Assembly: GCA_011799875.1 (NCBI GenBank)
Contig: CM022298.1
Coordinates: forward strand, 53,652,865 to 53,716,864
DNA from: Thinopyrum elongatum
Taxonomy: Eukaryota > Streptophyta > Magnoliopsida > Poales > Poaceae
Length of the DNA: 64,000 bases
Direction: 5' to 3'
Position numbers and translations under genes: made by a program. The number at the start of each line of letters is the position of its first letter. The first letter of the stretch is position 1. The notes beneath the pieces were generated by a model that did no database searches, was not told the origin of the DNA, and saw only the letters and a list, made by a program, of their open reading frames with translations. Positions 34,829-47,180 of the stretch are shown piece by piece.

Positions 34829-37800
34829 ATGACTAAGACCGTCACCTCATGTGATTGGGTCGCTTCCACTGTTACGGAGCAAACTCTTAATGAATATGTT
34901 CAAGTGGGCGTCTTATCAGCCAAAGATGTTATCCACTGGCGGGTTCCAGGGACAGAAGTTAGACCTCAACCAAAGGAAGGTGAAGTCATAGTTTTTGCTG
35001 ACCATATGAACCATGGTTTCTCACCACCCGGCTCGAAATTCTTCCGCGATGTACTGCACTTTTTTCAACTTCACCCTCAAGATATTGGACCGAACTCCGT
35101 TTCCAACATCTGCAATTTTCCAAGTTTTTTGTGAAGTATACCTTCAAGAAGAGCCCAGCGTTGACCTTTTCAGAGAGTACTATTATTTGAACCGCCAGAC
35201 CGAGTTCACAGACGGGCCCAGCCTAGAACTTGGTGGAATTTCAATTCAAAGACGAAGAGATGCTATCTTCCCCGTAGCCGTACTTCCCAGTCACCCTAAA
35301 GACTGGAATCAGACCTAGTTTTATTGCCAAGACACATCTCCACCTGGCGAAAATCCTTTGCCGGGTTTCCGCGACTGCCGGCTTAGCCCAAAACACCCAC
35401 TGCCAGACCGGATCAGCACCACTGATCGGGCTAAGTATATGCCTACCTTTTCAAAGGTAAGAGCCTTGCTGGCTAATGGATTAACCGGAGCTGACTTGGT
35501 CCGATGCTGGGTCGCTTGGAGGGTCATACCTTTGAGCCGCCGGCCTGGCTTAATGTGTGAATACACTTGCGACGTCAAAGATGCACAGCGTCACTGCCAA
35601 GTATGTCTGGAAGATAAAGAGATCAATGAAATGACTAAGACGCTGCTCGGGGAAAGCTTAGAAAGCTGTAGCAAAACGGGGTTGAATCCCTTCTGCACTC
35701 TTAACCCGGCTCCAGATGTACGTATTTCAAGCCAATTTACTTTATTCGTTATTCGCATAAACTGCACACTCCTTATCATCACTTGCTTTCTTCAGGCTGA
35801 TTCTTCTTTCTGGAGCAAATAACTGCAAGATAAGCCGACCAAAAAGGCCAGGGCAAAGACCAAGGCTCCAAAGAAAACCAAGAAGAAAACAGATGCAACA
35901 AAGCTATTTGCCCTGAATGATGAGTCAGAGGTAGAACTTGATTCTCTTGCTCCTTTTTTATGCATCTTATTGACGCTGACTCCTCTCAGGATGACGCGGA
36001 GACTAGCCAGGCAGATGTTGAAGAGGTAACTATTATTTCCTCCGACTCAGAGCTTTTGCCAAGACAGAAAGTTCGACAAGTGACCCGGAAAGTAAGGTTT
36101 TCTCACCCTTTAGCTTACTTGGATCCAAACTTTATTTTGAAGGAACAACAGCACGAAGCCCGGCGCACAACCCGGAACAGCGGCGGCGGAGAGCTTTCTG
36201 CCGGCTTACCCAATACACCGGCTCCTTGCAAACGCCGAAAAGAGGTGCCACAGAGTTTAATCCTCTCCTTTCCAATGGCGGGTCTTATCCGTCAACCACT
36301 TAATCCTTCCGACTCAAATTATCAGGGAACTTCTCACTCATCCTCCGGCGACTCTACTGAGACTCAGATGCCTCCCTTCAAAATTGCCCCTGTTTAAAGA
36401 CATTTGACTTGTTTATTTCAACACTTTTAAACTGATATATTCACATCCTTGTACGTCTTATTTTTAGCGGTATAGCCAAAGAAAGCAAGAAGTTGAAGAT
36501 AGGCAAGCCGGCCGAAAATCCAAAGGTCACTGAGCCAGAGAAACAGACGTCAATATCAGAAGCTTCACATCAGACTCCCGAAGCCACTACCAATGACCCG
36601 CCACCAGAAACTCATGACACTCCAGTGGATCCAATGGGTGTTGACCCTTCAAGTGCTAAGCCGCCAAGCCCTATCAAGCCTGCCGAAGAAGGTACTGAGG
36701 ATGTCGTGGTTACTGGCACTGGTTACACAGAACCGGGAAACCCCATAGTCTTGGCTAATCATTCTGCCAAGGATGAACTTCTTGCTCCTGAGAAGGGCAA
36801 AAACAAATTTAACATTGCAAGCTACTCAAACTTGTATGTCCATGAGTTATATTCCGGCTATCTGAGCCGTCTGCATACCAGTCGTGACCTAGAGGCTGAC
36901 TTGGTTAAAAGAATGCGGTAAAAATATGAGGTATGTATATCTATCCAGCCCCCAAGTCTTATCCATAGGAAAAAAATATGTTGAGTATGGTTAAGACTTA
37001 TCAATATGCCATTTCAAACTTCCAATCATAGCCCTCATGGGCTGGCGTATCTTGAGAAAGATAAGCCGGGTCATCTTTGTTTAGTCAAAAGGATAACTTC
37101 AATTCCTAGCCCTCAAGGGCCGGCTTATCTTAGAAAGATGAGCCAGTTCTTCAGCAATATAATGTGAAAAAGAGGTTCCTCATACATTAGCCCCCAAGTG
37201 CCAAGTGTATTGCTTGCAATGTGCTTGGGACTTGTATGGAAATCATGCCCTGACCGACATACTTATATCCTTTGACTCTTATTTGCAGGATGTCTTTGGC
37301 CTGAATGAGTCCCAATTAGTGGAATTGAAGAACAGGCTTGAACATCAAGAAGCCAAAACGCGCAAAGCTGAATCCAAGTTTAAATTTAGCCTGGATGAGA
37401 ACGAGAAACTCAAAGCCGGATTTGATACGGCGAGAGCCGCCTGGGAGGAGGAAAAGGCCGCCTTACTGAAAAGGGCAGAAGCTGCTGAATCTTCCTTGAA
37501 GGAGACCACTGTGGAGCTGACCGGCTTAAAACACCATATCACACAGATGACATCTGCTATCTTTGGTAAGCCATTCGGAATGTTTCAACCTTTCCAAAAA
37601 TTTCTTAATTTTTAACTCGCCTGGCGACTCATCTGCATGTTTACTCAATAGGCCCCAGGAACGCCAATCTTGGCCAAGACATGCTGCTGAAGCTCAAAGC
37701 CGTGTACACTCTGGTGGAACAATTATACACTGGTACACAACGGACTCTTGTAGCTATCTCCAATGGTAAAGAGCCGCCGACCCTCCTCAGGGAGGTGCTA

Positions 37801-38211
37801 GATAAGCTGTCTGTAATGCCCCAAAAACTCAAAGAGATCAAATGATCAGCCGCCCGCGCTGGCGCCATTATGGCTCTTACCCGAGCCAAAGCATGGCAAG
37901 CAGAACTTGACCCGGAGGAGATGGCCACCGGTTGTCCAAGCCTTAAAGAAGATGGGTCTCCTTTTGATCAGACAGACTTTGCAAAGTGCGTAAAGGAGAT
38001 GCGTCCCCTGGCATGCAAGCTGGCCGAGGAAACTGACTTATCCAGATATCAGCTGGCTTACACCATGGAGAATGCCAACGTGAAAACGCTGGCTTATGAC
38101 ATCGTGGATCTCACCCCTCCAACGCGTAAGCATACCTTTGCTCCTGATGTTGATCCGTCCCCAATTATGAATGATGAAGCTGTATTCGATGCCTTTACTG
38201 GCATCGACTAG
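34829..38211 (+). pseudogene. Antisense 'putative gypsy type transposon' domain gene, multi-exon, degraded
   Basis: Lies opposite to gag-pol between integrase and 3' LTR. A leader intron (34206-34810) would precede ATG 34829. Exon 34829-35717 encodes the domain annotated in grasses as putative gypsy-type transposon (GEVIVFADHMNHGFSPPGSK, FRDVLHFFQLHPQDIGPNS, RPGLMCEYT). Further probable exons are 35796-36396 (basic, KAPKKTKKKT), 36468-36930 (acidic/proline-rich), 37289-37565 (coiled coil, KNRLEHQEAKTRKAES) and 37652-38211. Introns 35718-35795, 36931-37288 and 37566-37651 have GT/AG ends. Lesions: a frameshift near 35105, a TAG at about 35316 where Trp is expected (DWNQT then FYCQD), a frameshift near 35950, and stops near 35821, 36919 and 37843. 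Role of the protein is unknown; family members occur at this place in Tat-type Gypsies. This copy cannot encode the full protein. Confidence 0.75.
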
Positions 38212-39079
38212 ACGTCACCTGACCTCCAGATGGGCGAAGAGGAAGAGCCGGAGCAGGATGACCCAGAGGCCTCAACCCACCATGACGAAGACAATTGATA
38301 TCAGGAGGCTCTCAAACCAGCGCATAAGCACAATGTGCTGAAAAACACTTTATTCTCATTTTGCAGGTCCGCTATGGCCTTATAATAGCTTATGTTTGCA
38401 AACAATGACCTGTTATGCCATCGTGCATACTTAGCTGTTTAACTGTTAAACCGCCCAGATAGCCTTTTTATGGCTCTTTGCTGTTTCTTTCCATAACATC
38501 ATCATCCATGTGGGGCATACCAATGTTTTTCATATTTCCTGCACACAAGGTTAACATCATATGCCCTGGCGGTTTACGCCAAGGCGAATAACAAATCCTG
38601 ATACAATAGTCTGAGATATTGTATAGAAAGACTAGAATAAAGGCTCTTTAAGCCGGAAATATGCTGGTGACTTAAAGTCGAAAGCCAGGGCGGGTTACCA
38701 AATCCCGAATATTGATATCATTATGGAAAAAACATACCTGTAGGTTGATAACATGGTAATTGCTTTGATAATGATGATCCGAAGCGGGTTTTTACCCGTA
38801 GGCATGAAATATCATGATTTTGATTGCTCAAAGCAAATATCCTGGCGACTTATAGTCCGCTATCAGGGCGGGTTATGAAACCCAAAGATGCTCAAATATG
38901 AGACATAGTCAGGGCTGCTTGGCCTGAATTGTGGAAACCATACAGTAATAGAAAAAGGGCGATATAAATCCAAAATATTCAGGAAAGACAGAAATCCAGA
39001 AAAACGAGGCTTTTATAGGCTGCCAAGCCCAAATCTCAAACTCAAGTCTTACTTCAATGAAACTAGCATGATAGCCACT

Positions 39080-39183
39080 GGTTTATCCTCGCTTTCCGTA
39101 AGCCGGCTCTCACATGACCCAATCGATGTTTTAACCTGGATAAATTCAGGGTCTTATTTAAAAGATTGACTTCTCGAGAGTAC
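39080..39183. repeat. ~104-bp direct repeat, copy 1
   Basis: From GGTTTATCCTCGCTTTCCG through CAGGGTCTTATTTAAAAGATTGA to AGAGTAC; matches copy 2 at 39256-39357 with about a dozen differences. Period 176 bp. Confidence 0.8.
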
Positions 39184-39255
39184 ACGCGGTTTGGAGTAGC
39201 ATCTTGCAAACAGGCAGGTTTAACCAAGTTTCAATGAAGGCGGCTTAATAGCCTT

Positions 39256-39357
39256 GGTTTATCCTCGCTATCCGTAAGCCGGCCCTCACATGACAAACCG
39301 CCGTTTTAACCTTAACGAGTTCAGGGTCTTATTTAAAAGATTGAGTGTTAAGAGTAC
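39256..39357. repeat. ~102-bp direct repeat, copy 2
   Basis: Second copy of the repeat at 39080-39183, same word order, shared core TTCAGGGTCTTATTTAAAAG. Confidence 0.8.
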
Positions 39358-39628
39358 GGCGGGTCATTCAGGATTACCTGGTGGAGAAGCATCTTGCATA
39401 CAGGCAGGATAACCCGGAATTCAGTGTTTGATGCCTGGTCAAAAGGGTATGAAAGCTAAACCCGTTGGGTTGGAAGCCCCCAAGTGACCTTATGAACAAA
39501 TAATAAAGACTCAGATGCTTTTGAAATGAAACGACAGAGGCCCTGAATTATCAGGGTGTGCCAGCTTTATTAAATTGATCATAATATATACATTGATAGA
39601 TGTATGTACAAGCACACGAGCCGATGGC

Positions 39629-42600
39629 TTATGTGTAATAAGGCCGAAGATGAGTGATGTTCCAAGGCCGACGGGTCTCCTCCTCTGATGTACGCGAATC
39701 CTTGTGCTCTCGAATATCAATAAGGTAGTATGACCCGTTGTTCAGGTTTTTGCTGACCACAAAGGGTCCTTCCCAGGGTGGGGATAGCTTATGCATATCT
39801 GTTTGATCTTGGATCAACCGGAGCACCAAATCGCCTTCTTGAAAGGTCCGGGTCTTAACCCGACGGCTATGATAGCGACGCAGATCTTGCTGGTATAACA
39901 CCGAACGAGCCGTCGCAAGGTCACGCTCCTCATCCAACACATCAAGTGCATCCTGATGTGCTTCTTCATTAACAGCTTCAACATAAGCCGCCACACGGGG
40001 CGAGTCATGATGGATATCGCTTGGAAGAACCGCCTCTGCCCCATAGACCATGAAGAAGGGCGTATAGCCTATTGAACTATTGGGAGTAGTATTGATACTC
40101 CAAATTACTGAGGGTAACTCCTCAACCCAACAACCCGACGTTCGCTATAATGGAACCATAAGCCGGGGCTTTATACCTCTCAAGATTTCTTGATTGGCCC
40201 TCTCAGCTTGACCATTAGACTATGGGTGAGCCACTGATGAGACGTCAAGACGAATATGCTCTCGTTGACAAAACTCTCTCATAGCACCCTTGGATAGATT
40301 AGTGCCATCATCAGTTATGATACTATGAGGGTAACCAAAACGGAAGATTACTTTCTTTATGAATTGAACCGCCGTTGCCGCATCACACTTACTGACCGGC
40401 TCTGCCTCAACCCACTTGGTAAATTTGTCAACTGCCACCAAGAGGTGGGTCTTCTTATCCTTAGATCTCTTGAAAGGTCCAACCATATCAAGCCCCCAGA
40501 CTACAAACGGCCAAGTAATTGGAATCATCCTCAATTCTTGAGTCGGCACATGAGCCCGTCGAGAAAATTTCTGACAGCCATCACACTTGCTAACAAGATC
40601 TTCTGCATCAGCATGAGCCGTCAACCAATAAAATCCATGGCGTAAAGCTTTAGCCACCAGAGATTTAGAGCCGGCATGATGACCACAATCACCTTCATGG
40701 ATTTCCCTTAGAATCTCATGGCCCTCTTCAGGAGAAACACAATGCTGGAACACGCCTGTGACACTGCATCGGTGTAACTCGCCATTGACAATGGTCATAG
40801 ACTTAGACCGCCGGGTTATCTGCCTGGCCAAAGTTTCGTCCTCAGGAAACTCGCCCCGGGTCATATAAGCCAAGTATGGAACTGTCCAATCAGGAATAGC
40901 ATGGAGAGCCGCCACCAACTGTGCCTCCGGGTCAGGAATAGAAAGATCCTTCTCTGTCGGCAACTTAACTGGAGGATTATTCAATACATCAAGAACAACA
41001 TTAGGGGGCACCGGCTTACGTTGAGACCCCAGCCGGCTTAAAGCATCAGCCGCCTCATTCTTTCTGTGATCAACATGCTCCACCTGATAACCTTTGAAGT
41101 GACCAGCAATATTATCAACCGCCCGGCGATAAGCCGCCATTAGCGGGTCTTTAGAATCCCAAGTGCCTGAAACTTGCTGAGCCACCAAATCTGAGTCGCC
41201 AAAGCACCTGACCCAGCTTAAATTCATCTCTTTAGCCACCCGAAGGCCATGGAGCAGGGCCTCATACTCAGCTACATTATTAGTGCAAGGAAACATTAGC
41301 CTTAAAACATAGCAAAATTTGTCACCTCGTGGGAAAGTCAAAATAACTCCAGCCCTCGAGCCCCCCAGCTGCCTAGACCCGTCAAAGTGAATTGTCCAGT
41401 AAGTGTTATCCGGCCTCTCCTCAGGCATCTGCAATTCTGTCCAGTCATTGATGAAATCCACAAGAGCTTGAGACTTGATAGCCGTTCTTGGCATATATTT
41501 CAAACCATGGAGTCCAAGCTCAATGGCCCATTTGGCCACTCGGCCTGTTGCCTCTTTATTATGAATAATATCCCCCAAAGGAGCAGAGCTGACCACAGTA
41601 ATGGGATGACCAAGAAAATAATACTTCAGCTTGCGACTGGCCATGAACACCCCATACACTAGCTTCTGCCAATGTGGGTATCGCTGCTTAGACTCAATTA
41701 AGACCTCACTAACATAATAAGCCGGCCTTTGGACTGGATACTCCTTACCCGTCTCTTTTCTTTCCACTACAACCGCCACACTGACGGCTCTGCTGTTAGC
41801 CGCCACGTATAAAAGCAAAGGTTCTTTCTCAATAGGAGCCGCCAGGACGGGCGGCTCAACAAGCTGTTTCTTGAGTGCCTCGAATGCCTCATTAGCAGCA
41901 TCACTCCAAACAAACTGATCTGTTTTCTTCATCATCTGGTACAGAGGAATAGCCTTCTCTCCCAGGCAGCTTATAAACCGGCTTAAAGCAGCAATATGAC
42001 CCGCCAAACGCTGGACATCATTGACGCACGCTGGCTTAGCCAATGAAGTGATAGCTTTGATTTTCTCTGGGTTAGCTTTGATGCCTCTCTCTGAGACCAG
42101 AAAACCCAAGAGCTTGCTTGCAGGCACAAAAAAAACACATTTGGCCGGGTTAAGCATCATTTTGTAGACTCGGAGATTATCAAATGTCTCTTTTAAATCA
42201 TCTAACAGAGTCTCCTTCTTTCTGGACTTCACAACAATATCATCCACATAAGCGTGAACATTGCGTCCAATCTGGTTATGAAAACAATTCTGAACACAAC
42301 ATTGATAAGTCGCCTGTGCGCTTTTGAGCCCAAAAGGCATAGACACGTAGCAGAAAGCTCCAAAAGGTGTGATGAAAGCCGTCTTCTCTTGGTCTTTAAC
42401 TGCCATCTTAATCTGATGATAACCAGAATAAGCGTCCAGGAAGCTTAAACGCTCACAACCCGCCGTGGCATCTATGATCTGATCAATACGGGGAACAACA
42501 AAAGGATCAGCTAGACAGGCTTTATTGAGGCCTGTGTAATCCACACACATGCGCCAAGTGCCATTTTTCTTAAGCACTAGCACCGGGTTAGCCAACCGCT

Positions 42601-43825
42601 CAGGGTGAAAAACTTCGACGATGAACCCGGCCGCTAAGAGCCGGGCCACCTCTTCTCCAATAGCCTTACGTCGTTCTTCATTAAAACGGCGAATGAATTG
42701 CTTGACCGGCTTAAATTTAGGATCAATATTGAGAGTGCGCTCAGCGAGTTCTCTTGGTACACCTGGCATGTCTGAAGGCTTCCATGCAAAGATGTCCCGG
42801 TTCTCACGGATGAACTCGATGAGCGCGCTTTCCTATTTTGGATCCATATTGGCACTGATAGTGAATTGCTGGGATGATTCGCCAGGGACAAAATCAACCT
42901 GTTTAGTATCAGCTGCCGACTTAAACTTCAACAAAGGGTCCTGCTCTATGGTTGGTTTCTTTAAAGGAGTCATATCCGCTGTGTCAACATTATCTTTATA
43001 AAACTTTAGCTCTTCTGCGGCACAGGCAGACTCAGCATAGGCAGCATCACGTTCTTCACATTCCAAGGCTATTTTCCTGTCACCATGGACTGTAATGGTA
43101 CCCTTACGACCTGGCATCTTGAGCTGCAGATACACATAACAAGGCCATGCCATAAACTTGGCGTAAGCCGACCGTCCAAACAGAGCGTGATATGGGCTTT
43201 TGATCTTGACCACTTTAAAGCTTAATGTCTCTGTCCTGTAATCATAGTCATTGCCAAAAGCCACTTCTAAGGCGATCTTACCAACTGGGTATGCCGACTT
43301 ACCAGGTACCACACCGTGAAAGACTGTAGAAGATGGCTTAAGATCTTTGTCAGTCAAATTCATACGGCGAAAAGTATCATAATAAAGGATATTGATGCTG
43401 CTGGCTCCATCCATAAGAACCTTAGTGAATTTGTAACCCCCAACCTGAGGGGCTACCACTAATGCCAAGTGACCCGGATTGTCAACTCGGGGCGGGTGAT
43501 CCTCACGGCTCCATACGATTGGCTGCTTTGACAATCGCAGGTATCGAGGCACCGCTGGCTCAACTGTACTGACCGCGCGCTTGTGAACCTTCTGATCTCG
43601 CTTGCAAAGGCTTGTGGTGAACACATGGTACTGGCCATCGCTAAGTTGCTTAGGATTGTTCTGGTACCCCGACTGTTGTTGCTGGTTACCCTGACCGGGC
43701 TGCTGATTATAACTGCCCTGGTTACCTTGTCCCTGATATCCAGAGCTTGAGCAGCCGCCCCCAAAGCCGGGCCCATGTGAACCGGATCTTGACCCGCCAT
43801 GCGGGCCGTTATTTTTGTTATGGTC
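39629..43825 (-). pseudogene. Gypsy pol: protease, reverse transcriptase, RNase H, integrase (in-frame stops)
   Basis: One minus-strand frame runs from the gag end to the stop at 39629, broken only by stops. Protease: KVLMDGASSINILY near 43420, with DGA in place of the more usual DGG. RT begins near 42700; LSFLDAYSGYHQI and HAYVDDIVVKS carry the catalytic Asp residues. RNase H: HFDGSRQLGG, NNVAEYEALLHGL, GDSDLVAQQ, HRKNEAADALSRL. Integrase: HHCC finger (His near HEGDCGHHAG, then CDGCQKF), core GLDMVGPF and FGYPHSIITDDGT, then SNGQAERAN after the stop. Stops: 42833-42835 after MDPK, 40220-40222 in the integrase core after AHP, and one near 40150 after LMVPL; each falls where Gln is the expected residue (CAG/CAA to TAG). 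RT-RNase H itself (40220-42769, 849 aa) is uninterrupted. Confidence 0.9.
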
Positions 43826-46088
43826 CTAATGAAAGCCGGAGCTCTTATATTCCTTCATGATGAAACAATCCTTCCACAAATGACCCGAAGGCCTATTCGG
43901 AAAACTGTGCTTCGGGCAAGGCTCGTTTAACATCGCTTCAAGGTTAAGTTTTGGTCCTTTAAACTGAGGCGGCTTTCCCTTACGATGCTGATTATTATTC
44001 TGTGTATTTGTATTGGCCACAAAATCTGACCCGCCATCGGTTTGCTTGCGCTTGCCACCATTACCCTGGCTAGAACTCATCACATTTTGCGGCTGACCCT
44101 TGTTATTGCCATTCTTCTTCCCCTTGCTGGATTTCTCATCCTCAGATTCAGGATCTTTGGTATTGTCTGAATTAGCATATTTAATGAGAGCCGCCATGAG
44201 CTCGCCCATGTCGTTGCAGTAACATTTAAGCGCCCTAACTTCTGCTTGAGGGGGATGAAATGGCAATTTTTCTCCAGAATTAGAACAGCAGAACCGGCGT
44301 TGATGCTATCCGATGAGTGGATAATGGCTGAAACCCGGCGGACCCAGTGGTGGGCCGACACATCTTCTCACTGCACGCAAGCATCCAGATCAATAATCGA
44401 TAAGGCTGCTTACATGTGTCTTTAAAATTTTGAATAAAGCACGTCTTCAACTCAGCCCATGAATTGATAGAGTTGGGGGATAGCCCCTTCAACCAGGTTC
44501 GAGCCGGCCCATCCAACATCATAGTGAAGTACTTGGCGCATACAACATCGTTCACATCTAGCCTCTCCATAGCCATCTCGTAGCTCTCGATCCAAGCCTC
44601 AGGCAGAAGATCAGCTGTGTAATTAGGCACCTTGCGAGGACCTTTAAAATCTTTAGGCAGACGCTCGTTACACAGAGCCGGCACTAGGCATGGCACACCC
44701 ACCATCCTGGAAGTCATCCCAGCATCCACAGACGCTGAAAGGTTTCACTGGAGCTGCTGATGAGCTGCTAATTGAGCCGCCAGTTCCGCCTCTTGATGTG
44801 CTCTTGCTTGATCCCTGATGGCTTGAACATTGTTATCATCACGGGGCGGGTCATGCCCATGTGGTAGGTTACGACGCCGCTCGCTGCTGGAAACCGCCGG
44901 CGACTCAATGCGTCGGCTGTAGCTTCGACTGTGGCACGGAGTCGAATGAATTCTCTCTCAACTGTAAGAGTAGGCCGCCTGTTGAGCCACAGCCGTCTGA
45001 AGAAGTTGCATTGCGTTCTGGGTCTCTATCGCAGCTAGGGACTCGCCTTCAACTGGAAGAGCCGCCAGCCGTGAAGCCGCGGCAATCATGTTATCCAGCG
45101 GGTTAGAATAATGACCCGGAGGTGTCGGTACTCATTGAGGCGGGGTCAACTTCAAACGAGGCGGGTCTGTTATGCGGGGCTGAGCCGCCGCCCCAGTTGT
45201 GGGCGCCTCCATAGCCCGGGTCAGGCCGGGCGGGTTACTCGGCCCCGCTCCAGGTGTAATAAAAAGGTTTTGCCCCTCAAACTGCGAAGGTAGGCCGCTC
45301 TGGTGCCTTCTTCGAAGAACAGCATTTGACGCATTCTGATCCAAGTTTAACCGAAAAGCTTCTGCTTGAATCCGTTGTGCCTCGGCCTCCAACGCGGCTT
45401 GCTCCATTGCCATCCTGACATTCTCCGCATTGAGCTCCTCTCTAGCTTGGGCTATCTCATCCCACAGTTTCGCAACCTCCACATTATGCTGTGCTTGAGT
45501 CACCGGGGTTACCTCTGCGGCCAATAGAGTCGCCATAGCGTCCAAGAGCTCGGATAAGACCTGAGCCGGCGGGCGCGCAGAGCCGCTCACCCCGGCCGTT
45601 GCAGTAGCCATTGAACCGGAGGTCATAGCCGCGACAGTCGATGAATTCATCATATTTTGCGTACCGGCCATGAAGATAGCAGCCCTGCTCGGCGGCTCAT
45701 AGGAGTCCGGAATACTGTCGCCATTGGAGTAGCCCCCAAGCCTGCCGTCTTGTAGTTGATAGATTGACTCGGTTTCGCCGGTTGAAGACTCATCACCTGA
45801 ATAGATGGCAGTCTCTCCACCAGACACAGAGCCTTCCTCAAGATCCGCCCCATGAACAAAACCAACAAAAGCGTGCTTCTGGGCGGGTTGGACCTTGGCG
45901 GGTTGCGCGCGCTGAGCCGTTTCAATGGTGTCGGTGCAGGCGTATGGCTCAGACTCCGACTCGCCAATCTTGCCGATGAAAACGTGAATTCCGCCGAAGG
46001 GGACCCGGTACCCGTACTCGATTGAATCGGCCTCGGGACCCCAGCCAGCGTCGTCGATGTAGATCTTGCCGCGGCGGCTCTTAGTCAT
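43826..46088 (-). pseudogene. Gypsy gag, frameshifted and interrupted
   Basis: Probable start ATG at 46088 (MTKSRRGKIYIDDAG); an upstream in-frame ATG at 46277 lies inside the LTR and is less likely. The N-terminal part runs to a TGA at 45132 in place of a probable Trp. It includes an Ala/Glu-rich helical stretch (EIAQAREELNAENVRMAME). The capsid part appears at 44729-44400 with ARTWLKGLSPNSINSWAELK and IQNFKDTCKQP, then shifts frame near 44390 (HWVRRVSAIIHSSDSINAG) and again near 44240 into the pol frame. A CxxH...HLWKDC zinc-knuckle-like motif (CPKH to HLWKDCFIM) lies near 43870-43925. A stop at 43826 separates gag from pol. Confidence 0.82.
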
Positions 46089-46156
46089 CCGGCCCACGGC
46101 GTATCCCTTGATCCCTGAGAAGCTGCCCTTCAAGAACTCAAAACCACCGTGCGAGA

Positions 46157-46174
46157 GCCCCACGGTGGGTGCCA
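46157..46174 (-). other. Primer binding site of the Gypsy element
   Basis: Minus-strand TGGCACCCACCGTGGGGC, two bases from the LTR end if the LTR ends ...CCACCACA at 46177. Its TGGC(G/A)CC start and position are normal for Tat-type Gypsies and decided this boundary over a second candidate TG at 46249. Confidence 0.7.
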
Positions 46175-46176
46175 AC

Positions 46177-46704
46177 TGTGGTGGAGATGTCACGGCAGAT
46201 TTCCTAGCTAAAGGACTTAGGTGTGGAGCCATCGCAACGTAGTTAGCTTGTAGGGGTTGAACGGGAACAAAAGACACAAAGGGTTTACCCAGGTTCGGCC
46301 CCTCTCAATGAGGTAAAAGCCTACTCCTGCTTCTAGTAGTATTGCTTGAGTTTCGATTACAAGGGAGCGAATACCCTTGACCTAGTTCTCGATTGATTGT
46401 CTCTTGAGTTAACCCGCCATCGGGTCTCACCTTTATATACACAGGTCGAGACCCGGAGGCTTACAGAGTCCCGGCCGGCTCACACAACGTGACGGCTCGG
46501 TTTCTAACTAGTCATGCCTTACAGGGCAAGTCATCATACGACGGTTCATAGGCCCAGGTCTTGGGATTTCACCAGGCCTGCCTCCATAAGCCGCCGTCTT
46601 CACACTTCTCCTTGGGCCTCCTTGGACCTTCTTCATATTAAACCGCCAACTGTGTAACCTAGCCCCTCCTGGGCGGGTCACACCTCGGAGCTATATCCCC
46701 AACA
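46177..46704 (-). repeat. 5' LTR of the Gypsy element (528 bp)
   Basis: Minus strand TGTTGGGGATATAGCTCC to CTCCACCACA. TATA box (TATATAAA, minus) at 46432-46439. The following AAAAG (46705-46709) would be the TSD; the partner copy is lost at the other end. The inner boundary is inferred from the PBS. Confidence 0.82.
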
Positions 46705-47180
46705 AAAAGTATTGTAAAAAACAACATGTTTTTTCCCTAGCAGACCAACAAGAGAAGAAATCAAAAAGAAAAAACTAGCTGTGGAAGCGAGCGAGCATCC
46801 AGAGGACGAAGCAAGTGGTCGAGCAAATTGGAGCACGAATGGGCCGAAGCCTATTAGCAATAGCGGGGGCTCGGTTTGGCTCCATGGGGATTAAGGTGAT
46901 GGGGTGGAGGTCTCTCCGCCAGCACATCAGCCACAGCTTCAACGAACTAGTTATCTTGTATATTTATACACTTAGCTTCTTGATAAATACCCCTAAAAAG
47001 CTTCTTCGTAAATATCAACTTGTACTATTCATAGTTTATTCATGCTTTTTTTCTTGAACTGCCCACACCAGTCTTGTAAAACTTATCCACACAACCGGGG
47101 CTACTATCCTAGTGTAATCGATCGATTTCACTACTCACTTAACCAGGATAATGACTTGTCAATAAAGACATTATTAGTCA
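46705..47180. other. Unassigned DNA outside the Gypsy element
   Basis: AT-rich with a short GC-richer stretch (46790-46960). No convincing ORF or terminal repeats. Near 47138-47162 it carries a diverged copy of the TTAACC(C)GG...CTTGTCAA motif also seen at 51347 and 51838. Confidence 0.5.

Larger units (their letters stand above)
38212..39628. other. Spacer between integrase and antisense gene
   Basis: 1.4 kb with no credible ORF, between the convergent 3' ends of the antisense gene and of pol. Contains two ~100-bp direct repeats and recurrent GGCGGGTTA / GCCGGCT words also common in the antisense gene introns. Likely holds the 3' ends of both transcription units. Confidence 0.55.
26486..46704 (-). 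mobile_element. Ty3-Gypsy element, Tat/Retand type, with antisense gene
   Basis: On the minus strand: 5' LTR (46704-46177), PBS, gag (46088-43826), protease-RT-RNase H-integrase in one frame (43825-39629), a 1.4-kb spacer, an oppositely oriented gene (38211-34015 in plus-strand coordinates), a PPT and the 3' LTR (26934-26486). The 3' LTR is truncated by the copia array. A complete non-autonomous element (27002-33788) is nested 67 bp inside the 3' LTR. Position of the extra antisense gene between integrase and 3' LTR is typical of Tat/Retand Gypsies such as Grande and RIRE2. Coding regions carry several stops. Confidence 0.88.

Noticed and set aside
44861..45293. Plus-strand ORFs opposite gag
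   Set aside because: Shadow frames of the minus-strand gag in GC-rich sequence.
46249..46704. Alternative shorter Gypsy LTR starting TGTAGGGG at 46249
   Set aside because: Would put the PBS 75 bp from the LTR; starting at 46177 places the PBS two bases away, which is normal.
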